Counted from the first letter of the stretch, positions 35,501 through 43,496 are shown. The stretch: DNA of 64,000 nucleotides from Aquiflexum balticum DSM 16537 (GCF_900176595.1 NZ_LT838813.1:4978001-5042000), one strand, 5' to 3'. The notes: generated by a model from the sequence alone, not told the origin. Program-made: numbers and translations.

Positions 35501-35593
35501 GATGCTTTTGCATCAAATGTTTCTCAGGGCTATGATTTTTATTCAGCGCCCCAAGCCAGGACAATCTCATTGGGTCTAAATGTCGGATTCTAA
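32540..35593 (+). CDS. SusC/RagA-type TonB-dependent receptor (orphan pair)
   Basis: A 1017-residue outer-membrane transporter starting at MTKNLLSALLCFLFIGNMAI. After the signal peptide come a CarboxypepD_reg-like domain (GTVISVEDGFPLPGVNVVIK) and the plug (QEALQGRMAGVFVESNSGKL, then LKDASASAIYGARASNGVVL). The barrel follows, ending RTISLGLNVGF. Unlike the first SusC in this window, it has no STN domain and no sigma/FecR neighbour, so a different regulator must control it. The SusD gene follows after 12 bases. No glycoside hydrolase or peptidase is adjacent, so the ligand is unknown. Confidence 0.95.
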   Translation: MTKNLLSALLCFLFIGNMAIAQTRTVTGTVISVEDGFPLPGVNVVIKGTTSGTVTDLNGGYSIQVESNQTLVFSFVGFETQEAAVGNRSIIDISLQVDAKTLGEVVVTGFGTITKGDLTGNIATVKGAEIANIPVPNFQEALQGRMAGVFVESNSGKLGEGVKIRVRGTTSISGGNEPLYIVDGLPITSGGAIGDFNPLADINFNDIESFEVLKDASASAIYGARASNGVVLITTKSGAKGKTKFNVGVQRGVSSPTRKREFLNAEEFIELMTESAYNNDLSEGFDPKNNPADYPGSWLQFVEGRFDRYSGWSDWRTNETDTDWQEQAFNPDAGVTNVNFSATGGDDKTKFYFSTAYDKQEGIIIRNDFERISTRLNLDHKVSEIFNFGVNLGFSRVRNNRLSDDNAFNNPIQLVALAPITPIRDLNGVLYDTPTTTYYNNLVDSENAEWLNTSYRNISNIYGEVKITKDLKFKSEFGVDVMNQNQEQFFGSRTNSGRSTNGFGRSSWLRIFNYNTNNFFTYTKAIGTKHNIDAVAGMQFQKSEDNFTSVEGQEFPLDDLRTLASAAEITGGTSTLTNFTFLSYFARVNYRFNNKFLGTFSARADGSSRFGDNNKWGFFPAASAGWVLSEEGFLKGNETLSLLKLRASYGLTGNAEIGNFDHLGLFGTSSYGLIPGLRPTQIPNPNLNWEKTEQFNIGIEFGILRDRITGEIDYYDKNTRDLLLNVPVPATSGFNVQRQNIGRMQNYGFEFILNGSVVSKENFSWNASLNFARNINRVRELAPGQESIPPTSSRSLNSIFIGESIGVFYGPKYAGVDPDNGDALYYSNAEQTETTNNINNAERMVVGDPNPQFIGGITNNFTFGNFDMNFLFQGVFGNDIYDGGGGFFAANGDWFDNSTRDQMARWQNPGDITMVPQARLGACNGCQASSRYLSDGSYVRLRTLTIGYTLPNTLTSKMKISTARFYLVAQNLLTFTNYKGWDPEVNADAFASNVSQGYDFYSAPQARTISLGLNVGF

Positions 35594-35605
35594 ATAGCTA
35601 TTAAA

Positions 35606-36970
35606 ATGAAAAAACATATAATTATAGGATTATTAGGGCTTGTTACTGTATTCAGTAGCTGTAACGATGAATTATTCCTTACGCCCTTTCAAAGTATCGA
35701 TCAGAGTCTTGCATTGAGCAATGATGCCAATGTGAAAAGTGTACTGATCGGAGCGTATGCCGAAACTAGAAGCGTTGCTCTTTATGGCGGAAGACTTCAA
35801 TTGTATTCTGAAATGTTGGGTTCAAACGGTGAAATCAGATGGGAAGGTACCTTCAACCAACCTAGAGAGATGTTCAATAAAGCAATTGTAGTAAACAACT
35901 CCTTTGTGGAAGGAACATGGGCAGCTGCTTATAGAGCTATCAACGTTTCCAACAACGTGTTGGGTGCTCTTGATGTAGTCAATGAGGCAGACAGAGACAG
36001 GGTAAAAGGAGAAGCATTGTTTCTGAGAGGTTCCATGTTTTTTGAGTTGATCAAGCTTTATGGACTTCCTTATGTGGCAGGCAGCCCTTCTACAAATCTT
36101 GGTGTTCCCTTGATTTTGACTCCTACCCGTGAAGTAAACGAAGCAAGTTTTGTGTCCAGAAATACAGTAGCTGAGGTATATGCTCAGATTTTGAGTGATT
36201 TGACAGAAGCCGAAACATTATTGCCACCCTCGAATAGATTTCTTGCAAATTCCTATGCTACTGCGGCACAATTGTCCAGAGTATATCTTCAAATGGAAAG
36301 ATTTGGAGATGCAAGAGATGCTGCAAATAGGGCAATCGTAGAAGCTGAAGCGAACGGCAAAAGATTGGTTACCGGTTTTATGGATGCTTTCAATACAGAA
36401 GGTAATTCTGTGGAGGATTTATTCGCCATAGCGGTAAATACCCAAGACCCTGCCAATGACATGTTCACTTTCTACTCAATTGCCGAATTTGGAGCAAGAG
36501 ATGGTGATGTTGCAATATTAGACAGCCATCTTGAAAACTATGAAGATAATGATCTCAGGCTTGGCCAGTTTTACCAAGGAGCGGGAGAAAGAAGGACTGC
36601 AAAATGGAGAGATCAATTCAGGAATGTGAAGGTCATCAGGCTAACTGAAATGTATCTGACCAGAGCAGAAGCCAACTTCAGAGAAGGTACTGCCATAGGT
36701 GCTACCCCATTGGCAGATATCAACTTGATCAGAGCAAGGGTGGGTTTACCAGCCAAAACTTCTTTGACATTGGATGAAATCCTTTTAGAACGCAGACTTG
36801 AACTAGCCCATGAAGGACATATCATTCATGATGTAAAAAGAGTCCGAGGATCTATCAATGACAACACCGGACCGGAAGTTTTCCCATTTGATAGTCCAAG
36901 AATGGTATTCCCAATACCTCAAAGAGAAATGGATGCCAATCCAAATCTTATTCAAAATGCAGGTTATTAA
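35606..36970 (+). CDS. SusD/RagB-type surface lipoprotein (orphan pair)
   Basis: A 454-residue SusD-family protein with the lipobox in VFSSCNDELFL. Characteristic elements are GEALFLRGSMFFELIKLYGL (first helical repeat), YATAAQLSRVYLQMERFGDA (TPR-like helices), VIRLTEMYLTRAEANFREGT and LLERRLELAHEGHIIHDVKR near the end, plus the final FPIPQREMDANPNLIQNAGY. It partners the preceding SusC as the substrate-capturing lid. A good intrinsic terminator ends the pair. Confidence 0.95.
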   Translation: MKKHIIIGLLGLVTVFSSCNDELFLTPFQSIDQSLALSNDANVKSVLIGAYAETRSVALYGGRLQLYSEMLGSNGEIRWEGTFNQPREMFNKAIVVNNSFVEGTWAAAYRAINVSNNVLGALDVVNEADRDRVKGEALFLRGSMFFELIKLYGLPYVAGSPSTNLGVPLILTPTREVNEASFVSRNTVAEVYAQILSDLTEAETLLPPSNRFLANSYATAAQLSRVYLQMERFGDARDAANRAIVEAEANGKRLVTGFMDAFNTEGNSVEDLFAIAVNTQDPANDMFTFYSIAEFGARDGDVAILDSHLENYEDNDLRLGQFYQGAGERRTAKWRDQFRNVKVIRLTEMYLTRAEANFREGTAIGATPLADINLIRARVGLPAKTSLTLDEILLERRLELAHEGHIIHDVKRVRGSINDNTGPEVFPFDSPRMVFPIPQREMDANPNLIQNAGY

Positions 36971-36998
36971 GAAAATAAATAAACTAAAAAATAAAAGA

Positions 36999-37022
36999 GC
37001 CACCATTAAGGTGGCTTTTTTT
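36999..37022 (+). terminator. Intrinsic terminator after susCD pair
   Basis: GCCACC pairs with GGTGGC around ATTAA and is followed by a run of T. Confidence 0.88.
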
Positions 37023-37054
37023 ATGGACTGTTCGCAATACTTGTCCCCAATACT

Positions 37055-37062
37055 TACATTTG
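37055..37062 (+). promoter_or_regulatory. Possible -7 element (TACATTTG) of gcvT
   Basis: Matches TAnnTTTG, 25 bases before the gcvT ATG and just after the terminator of the preceding pair. Confidence 0.4.
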
Positions 37063-37086
37063 CGGGCATAAAACCATAATCCTGAC

Positions 37087-38181
37087 ATGACTGACAATAT
37101 TAAAAAAGTTCAATTGAATGACTTACACGAATCCTTGGGAGCCAAAATGGTTCCTTTCGCAGGTTATAATATGCCCGTAAGGTATTCTTCGGATATAGAA
37201 GAGCACAAAACCGTGAGAGAAGGGGTAGGTGTTTTTGATGTTTCCCATATGGGTGAATTTATGATAAGAGGGGCAAAAGCATTGGATCTGATTCAAAAAG
37301 TAACTTCAAATGACGCTTCCAAATTGGTAATAGGACAGGCACAATATTCATGCTTCCCCAATGAAGAAGGTGGAATTGTGGATGATTTGATTGTCTACAA
37401 AATGGCTGATCAGGAATATATGCTTGTAGTGAATGCTTCAAACATTGAAAAAGATTGGAACTGGATCAACAAACACAACAATATTGGCGCTGATCTGGAA
37501 AATATTTCAGATAGGATTTCTCTTTTTGCCATTCAAGGTCCCAAAGCAATTGAGGCTGTGCAATCACTTACCCCTATTGATCTTTCTTCTATTAAATTCT
37601 ATCACTTCACCACAGGTCAATTTGCTGGTGTTGAAAATGTGATCATATCAGGTACAGGATATACGGGAGCCGGAGGCTTTGAAATTTATGTAAAAAATGA
37701 GGATGCCGAGAGCGTGTGGAATGCCGTTTTTGAAGCAGGAAAAAGTCTTGGAATCAAACCAATTGGATTAGGGGCCAGAGACACACTTAGATTGGAAATG
37801 GGTTATTGCCTCTATGGAAATGATATCAGCGATGAGACTTCACCTCTTGAGGCAGGATTGGGTTGGATCACCAAATTCACCAAGGACTTTATCAATAGTG
37901 AAAACCTCAAAAAACAAAAAGAAAAGGGGGTAGATAAAAAGTTGGTTGGCTTTATAATAAATGAAAAAGGAATTCCAAGGGCACACTATCCTATTGTGAA
38001 TAATTCCGGTGAGGTCATCGGAGAAGTAACCTCGGGAACTATGTCCCCATCTATGGGTGTAGGGATTGGTTTGGGATATGTCAAGTCCGAATATGCTTCC
38101 CCGGGAACAGAAATTGCCATCACTGTTAGAAACAAAAACATACCGGCAACAATTGAAAAACTGCCTTTGTACAAAAAATAA
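37087..38181 (+). CDS. gcvT: Aminomethyltransferase (glycine cleavage T protein)
   Basis: A 364-residue T protein of the glycine cleavage system, which transfers the methylene group from the H protein to tetrahydrofolate. Motifs are [48 protein letters not shown] and [20 protein letters not shown], with the folate-binding Glu and catalytic Asp region present. The C-terminal barrel ends [13 protein letters not shown]. The other gcv genes are not in the window, as is common in Bacteroidota. A terminator-like hairpin follows. Confidence 0.96.
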   Translation: MTDNIKKVQLNDLHESLGAKMVPFAGYNMPVRYSSDIEEHKTVREGVGVFDVSHMGEFMIRGAKALDLIQKVTSNDASKLVIGQAQYSCFPNEEGGIVDDLIVYKMADQEYMLVVNASNIEKDWNWINKHNNIGADLENISDRISLFAIQGPKAIEAVQSLTPIDLSSIKFYHFTTGQFAGVENVIISGTGYTGAGGFEIYVKNEDAESVWNAVFEAGKSLGIKPIGLGARDTLRLEMGYCLYGNDISDETSPLEAGLGWITKFTKDFINSENLKKQKEKGVDKKLVGFIINEKGIPRAHYPIVNNSGEVIGEVTSGTMSPSMGVGIGLGYVKSEYASPGTEIAITVRNKNIPATIEKLPLYKK

Positions 38182-38195
38182 ATCCATCCATTCCA

Positions 38196-38243
38196 TAAAC
38201 CCTGCTGTGAAACATATGTGAATTCATTACAGGGTTTATTTTT
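38196..38243 (+). terminator. Probable terminator after gcvT
   Basis: TAAACCCTG pairs with CAGGGTTTA across a 25-base loop and is followed by TTTTTA. The long loop lowers certainty. Confidence 0.55.
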
Positions 38244-38253
38244 ATACAGATAA

Positions 38254-38973
38254 ATGAAGAAAGTTGAAATCTGCCTGAGTCCTGAATTGATTCATCTCTA
38301 TGATGTCCAAGATAAAAATGTGGTTATTGTGGATATTTTCAGGGCTACTTCAACTATGTTGGCAGCTTTGGCCAATGGAGTGGATTCCATAACTCCTGTG
38401 ATGGACTTGGAAACCTGTAAATCCATGGCAAATTCCGGATACACTATTGCTGGAGAAAGAAATGGGAAAACGGCAGAAGGTTTTGAATTGGGGAATTCCC
38501 CCCTTGCTTATTTGGACAATAAATATTCAGGATCCAAAATCGCCATGACCACCACGAATGGCACTGTGGCAATTGAAAAGACCAAAAATGTCGCCAACAA
38601 AATTATTTTAGGTGCTTTTGTTAACCTATCAGCAACCACTGATTTTTTAATTTCAGAGCAAAGAGACGTTTTGATTCTCTGCGCCGGCTGGAAGGGGAAA
38701 TTCAACCTGGAGGATTCTTTGTTTGCCGGTGCATTAGTAAGCAATTTACATCCTCATTTTGGAACAGAATGTGACACTTCCATCGCGATGAAGAATCTTT
38801 ATGAGGGCAATCAACACCGGCTTCGGATTTTTATGGGGCAGGCTTCCCATGCCAAAAGACTTCAAAACCACAATATTGAGGCCGATATTGAATTTTGTCT
38901 TTCACTGAATATCTATGATATTATTGGAATTTTGGAGGAAGGAAAACTGGTTGCTAAAAATCCGATAAAGTAA
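38254..38973 (+). CDS. 2-phosphosulfolactate phosphatase-like protein (ComB family)
   Basis: A 239-residue protein matching the ComB family. VVIVDIFRATSTMLAALANG, AGERNGKTAEGFELGNSPLA, MTTTNGTVAIEK and ILCAGWKGKFNLEDSLFAGA are the conserved blocks, including Asp, Arg and Glu residues that bind magnesium and the phosphate. The enzyme removes phosphate from 2-phosphosulfolactate, a step towards coenzyme M in methanogens. Bacteria with the gene do not make coenzyme M by the full archaeal route. In Cytophagales a link to sulfonolipid or sulfolactate metabolism is possible. No comA or comC homologue is adjacent. Confidence 0.88.
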   Translation: MKKVEICLSPELIHLYDVQDKNVVIVDIFRATSTMLAALANGVDSITPVMDLETCKSMANSGYTIAGERNGKTAEGFELGNSPLAYLDNKYSGSKIAMTTTNGTVAIEKTKNVANKIILGAFVNLSATTDFLISEQRDVLILCAGWKGKFNLEDSLFAGALVSNLHPHFGTECDTSIAMKNLYEGNQHRLRIFMGQASHAKRLQNHNIEADIEFCLSLNIYDIIGILEEGKLVAKNPIK

Positions 38974-39034
38974 ATCGTGCCAAATAATATTTTACAATCT
39001 TTTACCTCAGATTCACTTTGCCAGCAAATTTATA

Positions 39035-39042
39035 TACCTTTG
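39035..39042 (+). promoter_or_regulatory. Possible -7 element (TACCTTTG) of prs
   Basis: Matches TAnnTTTG, 46 bases before the prs ATG. A TTTG at 39017-39020 could be the -33 element, but the 14-base spacer is short. Confidence 0.35.
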
Positions 39043-39088
39043 TTGGCAATCAGAAATCAATCATTTCACTGAAAAAACCCATCCTATT

Positions 39089-40015
39089 ATGACTGAGGTC
39101 AAACTCTTTTCAGGTACCAATAGCCACTTACTTGCCGAAAAAATAGCAAAACATTACGGGAAACGCCTCGGAGATCTGACCATCTCCAAATTCAGTGATG
39201 GAGAAATGTCGCCCAGCTACAATGAATCGGTTAGGGGCTGTACGGTCTTTTTGATCCAGACTACAAATCCCACCGCAGATAACCTCATGGAGCTATGTCT
39301 GATGATAGATGCAGCCAAAAGAGCGAGTGCTTATAAGGTTTGTGCTGTAATTCCCTATTATGGATACGCCCGACAGGATAGAAAAGACAGGCCAAGAGTT
39401 TCCATAGCGGCCAAATTAATTGCCAATATGCTTACCTCTGCAGGAGCAGATAGGATCATGACCTGTGACCTGCACGCAGGGCAGATCCAAGGTTTTTTTG
39501 ATATCCCTTTGGATCATTTAAATGGATCAGCTATCTTCGTGCCCTATTTGGAAAGGCTGGCCTTGGACAATATGATTTTCGCAGCTCCAGATGTGGGAGG
39601 TGTGGCAAGAGCAAGGTCTTATGCCAAGCATTTTGAAGTAGAAATGGTGGTCTGTGATAAGCACAGAAAAAGGGCCAATGAAGTGGCTTCCATGCAGGTA
39701 ATCGGTGACGTTGAAGGGAAAGATGTGATTCTTATTGATGACCTTGTAGATACAGCAGGTACTTTGTGTAAAGCAGCACAGATTATTATGGACAAAGGCG
39801 CCACCTCAGTAAGGGCCATAGCTACACATGGTGTTCTTTCCGGAAACGCCTATGAAAATCTTGAAAATTCCATTTTAAAGGAGTTGGTTATCACCGATAC
39901 CATACCAATGAAAAGGCAATCTTCAAAAATCAGAGTTCTTTCAGTAGCTGACCTTTTTGCAAAAGCAATACATGCGGTAACTGGAAACACTTCCATTTCT
40001 GCATTATTTATTTAA
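39089..40015 (+). CDS. prs: Ribose-phosphate pyrophosphokinase
   Basis: A 308-residue PRPP synthetase making phosphoribosyl pyrophosphate from ribose 5-phosphate and ATP. KLFSGTNSHLLAEKIAKHYG is the N-terminal motif and YGYARQDRKDRPRVSIAAKL is the ATP-binding loop. MTCDLHAGQIQGFFDIPLDH gives metal and ring contacts, and VILIDDLVDTAGT is the PRPP loop. Length matches the class I enzyme. The ribosomal protein gene follows after 40 bases, the usual bacterial prs-rplY order. Confidence 0.97.
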   Translation: MTEVKLFSGTNSHLLAEKIAKHYGKRLGDLTISKFSDGEMSPSYNESVRGCTVFLIQTTNPTADNLMELCLMIDAAKRASAYKVCAVIPYYGYARQDRKDRPRVSIAAKLIANMLTSAGADRIMTCDLHAGQIQGFFDIPLDHLNGSAIFVPYLERLALDNMIFAAPDVGGVARARSYAKHFEVEMVVCDKHRKRANEVASMQVIGDVEGKDVILIDDLVDTAGTLCKAAQIIMDKGATSVRAIATHGVLSGNAYENLENSILKELVITDTIPMKRQSSKIRVLSVADLFAKAIHAVTGNTSISALFI

Positions 40016-40055
40016 TGAATTACTTAATCAATTATATACACTTAAATTAAAATTT

Positions 40056-40628
40056 ATGAAATCTTTAGAGATTATAGGGTTTAAAAGAGCAAATCTCGAT
40101 AATCAGGAATTGAACCAAATCCGTCAGGAAGGTAATGTTCCTTGTGTGGTTTATGGTCCGGCTATCAAAGAGCAAATCCATTTCTACTCCCCTGCCATTT
40201 TGTTCAGAGACTTGGTGTACACTCCGGAAGTTCACATGGTTGATCTGAATATTGAAGGCGAAAAAATGAAAGCAGTGTTGAAAGACGCACAATTTCATCC
40301 GGTTTCAGAAGTTTTGTTGCATGCAGATTTCTTGGCTTTCAGCCCCGACAGGCCTATCAAATTTGAAATCCCAGTAGTGATTAAAGGTACTTCTCCAGGA
40401 ATTATTAAAGGGGGTAAACTTGAAATCAAAACCAGGAAAATAGCTGTCAAAGGTTTGGCAGGAAATCTTCCTGATTATGTTGAAGTTGATATCAACAATT
40501 TGGATTTGGGTAAATCATTCAGAGTTGGAGATTTGAAAGTAGAAGGCTTTGAAATCCTCACTAGCCCAAATGTATCCATCGTAACTATTGGAATCCCAAG
40601 AGCACTCAGAGGTAAAAAAGCTGAATAA
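40056..40628 (+). CDS. rplY: 50S ribosomal protein L25/general stress protein Ctc
   Basis: A 190-residue protein of the longer Ctc form: an N-terminal L25 domain that binds 5S rRNA (~1-90, KSLEIIGFKRANLDNQELNQ, then VPCVVYGP) and a C-terminal TL5/Ctc beta domain (~95-185, FEIPVVIKGTSPGIIKGGKL). FHPVSEVLLHADFLAF joins them. It follows prs and precedes pth, a common order. A strong terminator follows, so pth probably has its own promoter. Confidence 0.95.
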   Translation: MKSLEIIGFKRANLDNQELNQIRQEGNVPCVVYGPAIKEQIHFYSPAILFRDLVYTPEVHMVDLNIEGEKMKAVLKDAQFHPVSEVLLHADFLAFSPDRPIKFEIPVVIKGTSPGIIKGGKLEIKTRKIAVKGLAGNLPDYVEVDINNLDLGKSFRVGDLKVEGFEILTSPNVSIVTIGIPRALRGKKAE

Positions 40629-40654
40629 TCAGTTTTTAGAATATGATAAAATCA

Positions 40655-40690
40655 AATCCTGCTTAAGGTTAAGCAGGATTTTTTATTTTT
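40655..40690 (+). terminator. Intrinsic terminator after rplY
   Basis: AATCCTGCTTAA pairs perfectly with TTAAGCAGGATT around GG, followed by TTTTATTTTT. Confidence 0.9.
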
Positions 40691-40691
40691 G
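40684..40691 (+). promoter_or_regulatory. Possible -7 element (TATTTTTG) of pth
   Basis: Matches TAnnTTTG, 24 bases before the pth ATG, and overlaps the T-run of the rplY terminator. No clear -33 element. Confidence 0.3.
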
Positions 40692-40715
40692 TGCAGCTTT
40701 TACAAAAATCAATCC

Positions 40716-41276
40716 ATGAAGTATCTCATCGTGGGACTTGGAAATATAGGTCCTGAATATGAACTCACAAGACATAACGTTGGATTTCTGACCGCTGACC
40801 GCTTGGCTGACCAACAAAATGTCCAATGGAAAAGTGATAGGCTGGCATTTACAACTCATTTTAAATACAAGAGTCGACAAATCCATCTGATCAAACCAAC
40901 CACTTATATGAATTTGAGCGGTAAATCTGTCAATTATTGGATGAAAGAACTGAATATTCCAAAAGAAAACGTCTTAGTGATTGTGGATGATGTAGCCTTG
41001 CCATTTGGGAAGTTGAGGATGAGGAGCAAAGGTTCAGCAGCAGGTCACAATGGCCTCAAAAACATTGAGGATTTAACAGGCGGACAAGATTATCCAAGAT
41101 TGAGGTTTGGAATAGGTGATGATTTTCCCAAAGGCCGACAGGTTGAATATGTCTTAGGCAGATGGTCTCAAAAAGAAATAGATGAACTTCCCATTTTTAT
41201 GGATAAGGCAATAGATATGATTTTGAGCTTTTGTACGGTCGGGATCAATATGACGATGACGCAGTTTAATGATTGA
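40716..41276 (+). CDS. pth: Peptidyl-tRNA hydrolase
   Basis: A 186-residue Pth enzyme, which frees peptides from stalled peptidyl-tRNA. The start MKYLIVGLGNIGPEYELTRH, then NVGF, includes the catalytic His of the family. KPTTYMNLSGKSVNYWM, VIVDDVALPFGKLRMRSKGS and GHNGLKNIEDLTGGQDYPRL are the other conserved blocks. An upstream in-frame codon at 40689 was rejected because the family starts at MKYLIVG. After the stop come intergenic repeats. Confidence 0.96.
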   Translation: MKYLIVGLGNIGPEYELTRHNVGFLTADRLADQQNVQWKSDRLAFTTHFKYKSRQIHLIKPTTYMNLSGKSVNYWMKELNIPKENVLVIVDDVALPFGKLRMRSKGSAAGHNGLKNIEDLTGGQDYPRLRFGIGDDFPKGRQVEYVLGRWSQKEIDELPIFMDKAIDMILSFCTVGINMTMTQFND

Positions 41277-41404
41277 AGATATGAGACGCTAGACGTAAGA
41301 TTTGAGACTTGCGGATTTTAGATTTTAGATTGTGCGTCATTGCGAGGAGCACTTCTATTAACCTTTATAATTAGGATAATTCATCGTGCGACGTGGCAAT
41401 CTCT
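41277..41404. repeat. Degenerate intergenic repeats (GAGACG-type and GTCATTGCGAGG-type)
   Basis: Bases 41281-41330 hold GAGACGCTAGACGTAAGATT-like units related to those at 7553-7592. Bases 41335-41404 hold GTCATTGCGAGGAGC and, after an insert, GCGACGTGGCAATCTC. These two halves form the well-known dispersed palindromic element of many bacterial genomes, here split by about 35 bases. Confidence 0.55.
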
Positions 41405-41529
41405 AATTTTATTTCCAACATATTTCAATGGTACATCTAACTTATTTCTCTTCAATAAAAAAGTATTCCGGATAATCTTTTGAAATACACTTTTTGAAAA
41501 CTTAATTTGCAAACACTTCAGGAAACTGA

Positions 41530-41633
41530 TTTATAAAGAAGAGGTGAGAGAACAGGCTCGAAGACCCTCTGGCAACCACCCCGACACATCGGGAAAGGTG
41601 CCAAAACCTGCCCGAATAAGCGGGGACTATAAA
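41530..41633 (+). promoter_or_regulatory. SAM-I-type riboswitch aptamer (S-box) ahead of metZ
   Basis: The diagnostic blocks are present in order: GAGAGAACAGGCTCGAAGACC, CTCTGGCAACC, a CCGA/TCGG hairpin, and AAAGGTGCCAAAACCTGCCC. TTTATA at 41530 pairs with TATAAA at 41628 to close the first stem. The controlled gene is a methionine-pathway sulfhydrylase. The aptamer lies 430 bases from the metZ start, which is unusually far. No clear terminator or ribosome-site sequestering stem follows it directly. Confidence 0.9.
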
Positions 41634-42063
41634 TTGGAAATTATGCCATCTGTACAGATTTACGAGCTATTTAAAGAAATTATTAAGCCTTTTGATATAA
41701 GTACAAAGTACCATGTACGAAGTACCAAGAATTGGAAAATCAGCCATTTTTTGGAGAAGAGCTTGATGATATTGGCGGATAACAATCTTCAAAATCTCCT
41801 AATATCACGATCAGCAATCCCGTCTTTGCCTATTTTTTGTTTCAGTTTTATCCGTAAACCCAATTACTTGATAGATTTCCGATTGGATTATCTTTCTACT
41901 GAATTTCGATTCTATTTCAATCATATCCCGAATCGGTATTGCTCTCGGGATCTCTGTTTCGCTCCGATTTCCACTTTATTTCTACCTTATTTCCAGTCTA
42001 TTTCGATTAATTCCAAACAGTCTTGTTACAGAATAGCCTATTCAACCATTAACCAACGCCTCC
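41634..42063. other. Long leader between riboswitch and metZ
   Basis: No credible gene. It contains a 12-bp palindrome (ATCTGTACAGAT, 41648-41659), a repeated GTACCATGTACGAAGTACC tract near 41708-41730 and a TTTC-rich low-complexity region near 41840-42000 with CCCGAATCGG and CTCGGGAT pieces. A 177-codon open frame crosses the aptamer and this region but has no protein-like features. The repeats look inserted between aptamer and gene. Confidence 0.55.
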
Positions 42064-43233
42064 ATGTCCCATTTTGAAACTGACGCTATCCGGATTTCTG
42101 CATCCAAATCCAACCATAAAGAGCATTCGGCACCTTTATACCTAAGTTCGAGCTTTACTTTTGATTCTGCCGAAGAGGCCAGACAGATGTTTGCCGAGGA
42201 GATCGAGGGAAATATCTACTCCAGGTATGCGAATCCCAATTCTTCTGACCTGATCCAAAAAGTTTGCGCTGCGGAGGGAACAGAGGACGGAATAGCCACT
42301 GCATCCGGAATGGCCGCCATGTTTGGAAGCATAGCTTCACTTTTACAACATGGAGACCATATCCTTGCCTCCCGCTCATTGTTTGGTTCTACCCATCAAT
42401 TGCTGACAAAGGTTTTCCCAAAATGGGGAATTACATCAACCTATGGAGACATTTCTGATTTTACCAATTGGGAAAAGCTGGTCAAGCCAAACACCAAAAT
42501 GCTCTTTATAGAAACTCCTTCCAATCCCGGTCTGGAAATCATTGACCTGGAATGGGCAGGAAAGTTTGCAGCGGCACATAACCTGATTTTGGTAGTGGAC
42601 AATTGCTTTGCAACCCCATATCTACAGCAGCCTGCAAAATGGGGAGCGCATATTGTGACCCATTCAGCTACCAAATACATCGATGGACAAGGACGGGTTT
42701 TGGGTGGATTGATTTTGGGTAAAAAGGATCTGATCAAAGAAGTACAGTTCTTTACAAGACATACCGGCCCTTCCATCTCCCCCTTCAATGCCTGGATTCT
42801 GGCAAAAAGTATGGAAACTTTAGCAGTACGGATGGACAGGCATTGTTCAAATGCCCTGAAAGTTGCTGAATACTTCGAAGCAAATAAGGAAATTGATTTT
42901 GTGAAATACCCCTTCCTCCCCTCCCACCCACAATATGACCTGGCAAAAAAGCAAATGTCGCAGGGCGGAGGAATTATTACTTTGACTTTAAAGGGAGGAA
43001 TCCAAAGGGCACAACGCTTTATTGATGGCTTACAAATGATTTCTGTCACGGCAAACTTGGGAGATAGCAGAAGCATCATCACCCATCCTGCTTCTACGAC
43101 CCACAGTAAATTGAGTGAAGAAGAAAGGGCAAATGTTGGCATTACAGATGGATTGGTAAGACTTTCAGTCGGTTTGGAACATTATGAGGATATTATTCAG
43201 GATGTAGAAAGGGCATTGAACTTTTCTAAGTAA
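42064..43233 (+). CDS. metZ: O-succinyl/O-acetylhomoserine sulfhydrylase (MetZ-type)
   Basis: A 389-residue PLP enzyme of the Cys/Met metabolism family, forming homocysteine from an activated homoserine and sulfide. APLYLSSSFTFDSAEEARQM is the N-terminal arm and IYSRYANPNS the substrate loop. ATASGMAAMFGSIASLLQHG lies near the PLP phosphate, and VVDNCFATPYLQQP holds the PLP Asp. HSATKYIDGQGRVLGG has the Schiff-base Lys with the DGQGR ending typical of MetZ rather than cystathionine gamma-synthase. Control by the upstream SAM riboswitch fits methionine synthesis. Confidence 0.9.
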   Translation: MSHFETDAIRISASKSNHKEHSAPLYLSSSFTFDSAEEARQMFAEEIEGNIYSRYANPNSSDLIQKVCAAEGTEDGIATASGMAAMFGSIASLLQHGDHILASRSLFGSTHQLLTKVFPKWGITSTYGDISDFTNWEKLVKPNTKMLFIETPSNPGLEIIDLEWAGKFAAAHNLILVVDNCFATPYLQQPAKWGAHIVTHSATKYIDGQGRVLGGLILGKKDLIKEVQFFTRHTGPSISPFNAWILAKSMETLAVRMDRHCSNALKVAEYFEANKEIDFVKYPFLPSHPQYDLAKKQMSQGGGIITLTLKGGIQRAQRFIDGLQMISVTANLGDSRSIITHPASTTHSKLSEEERANVGITDGLVRLSVGLEHYEDIIQDVERALNFSK

Positions 43234-43304
43234 TTTATAATAAAGAAATTGTTTGGTTCCGACTTGCTTTAAAATATTACTGTACCTAAATTTTAAGAAT
43301 GAAA

Positions 43305-43381
43305 GCGGGTGTAGCTCAGTTGGTAGTCCGCCTCGGCGGATCCCAAGCTGAAGGCCGTCGGTTCGAGACCGATTACCCGCT
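43305..43381 (+). tRNA. tRNA-Gly(CCC), D and anticodon stems disrupted (probable pseudo-tRNA)
   Basis: The acceptor stem (GCGGGTG / TACCCGC), the start of the D arm (TAGCTCAGTTGGTAG), the T arm (GTCGG TTCGAGA CCGAT) and the anticodon region TCCCAAGCTGA are all tRNA-Gly(CCC)-like. The expected 3' half of the D stem and 5' half of the anticodon stem are replaced by TCCGCCTCGGCGGA, a perfect small palindrome. The gene is 77 bases long, about four more than expected. GCTC finds no partner and GCTGA has no TCAGC. It is probably inactive; tRNA-Gly(UCC) elsewhere could read GGG codons. Confidence 0.6.
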
Positions 43382-43496
43382 CCTTCTTTTTTAATTTTGG
43401 TGATTATACTGACCTAGCTGAATTTTTTTAAGAATTTCAGGTTTCTTTGTCGCGTTTTGCAAGCTTACTTCGTACTGTGTAATAAATGCTCGATCT

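Noticed and set aside
41544-42077. 177-codon open frame near the metZ gene
   Set aside because: It begins inside the SAM riboswitch, runs through repeats, overlaps the metZ start and shows no protein-like composition.
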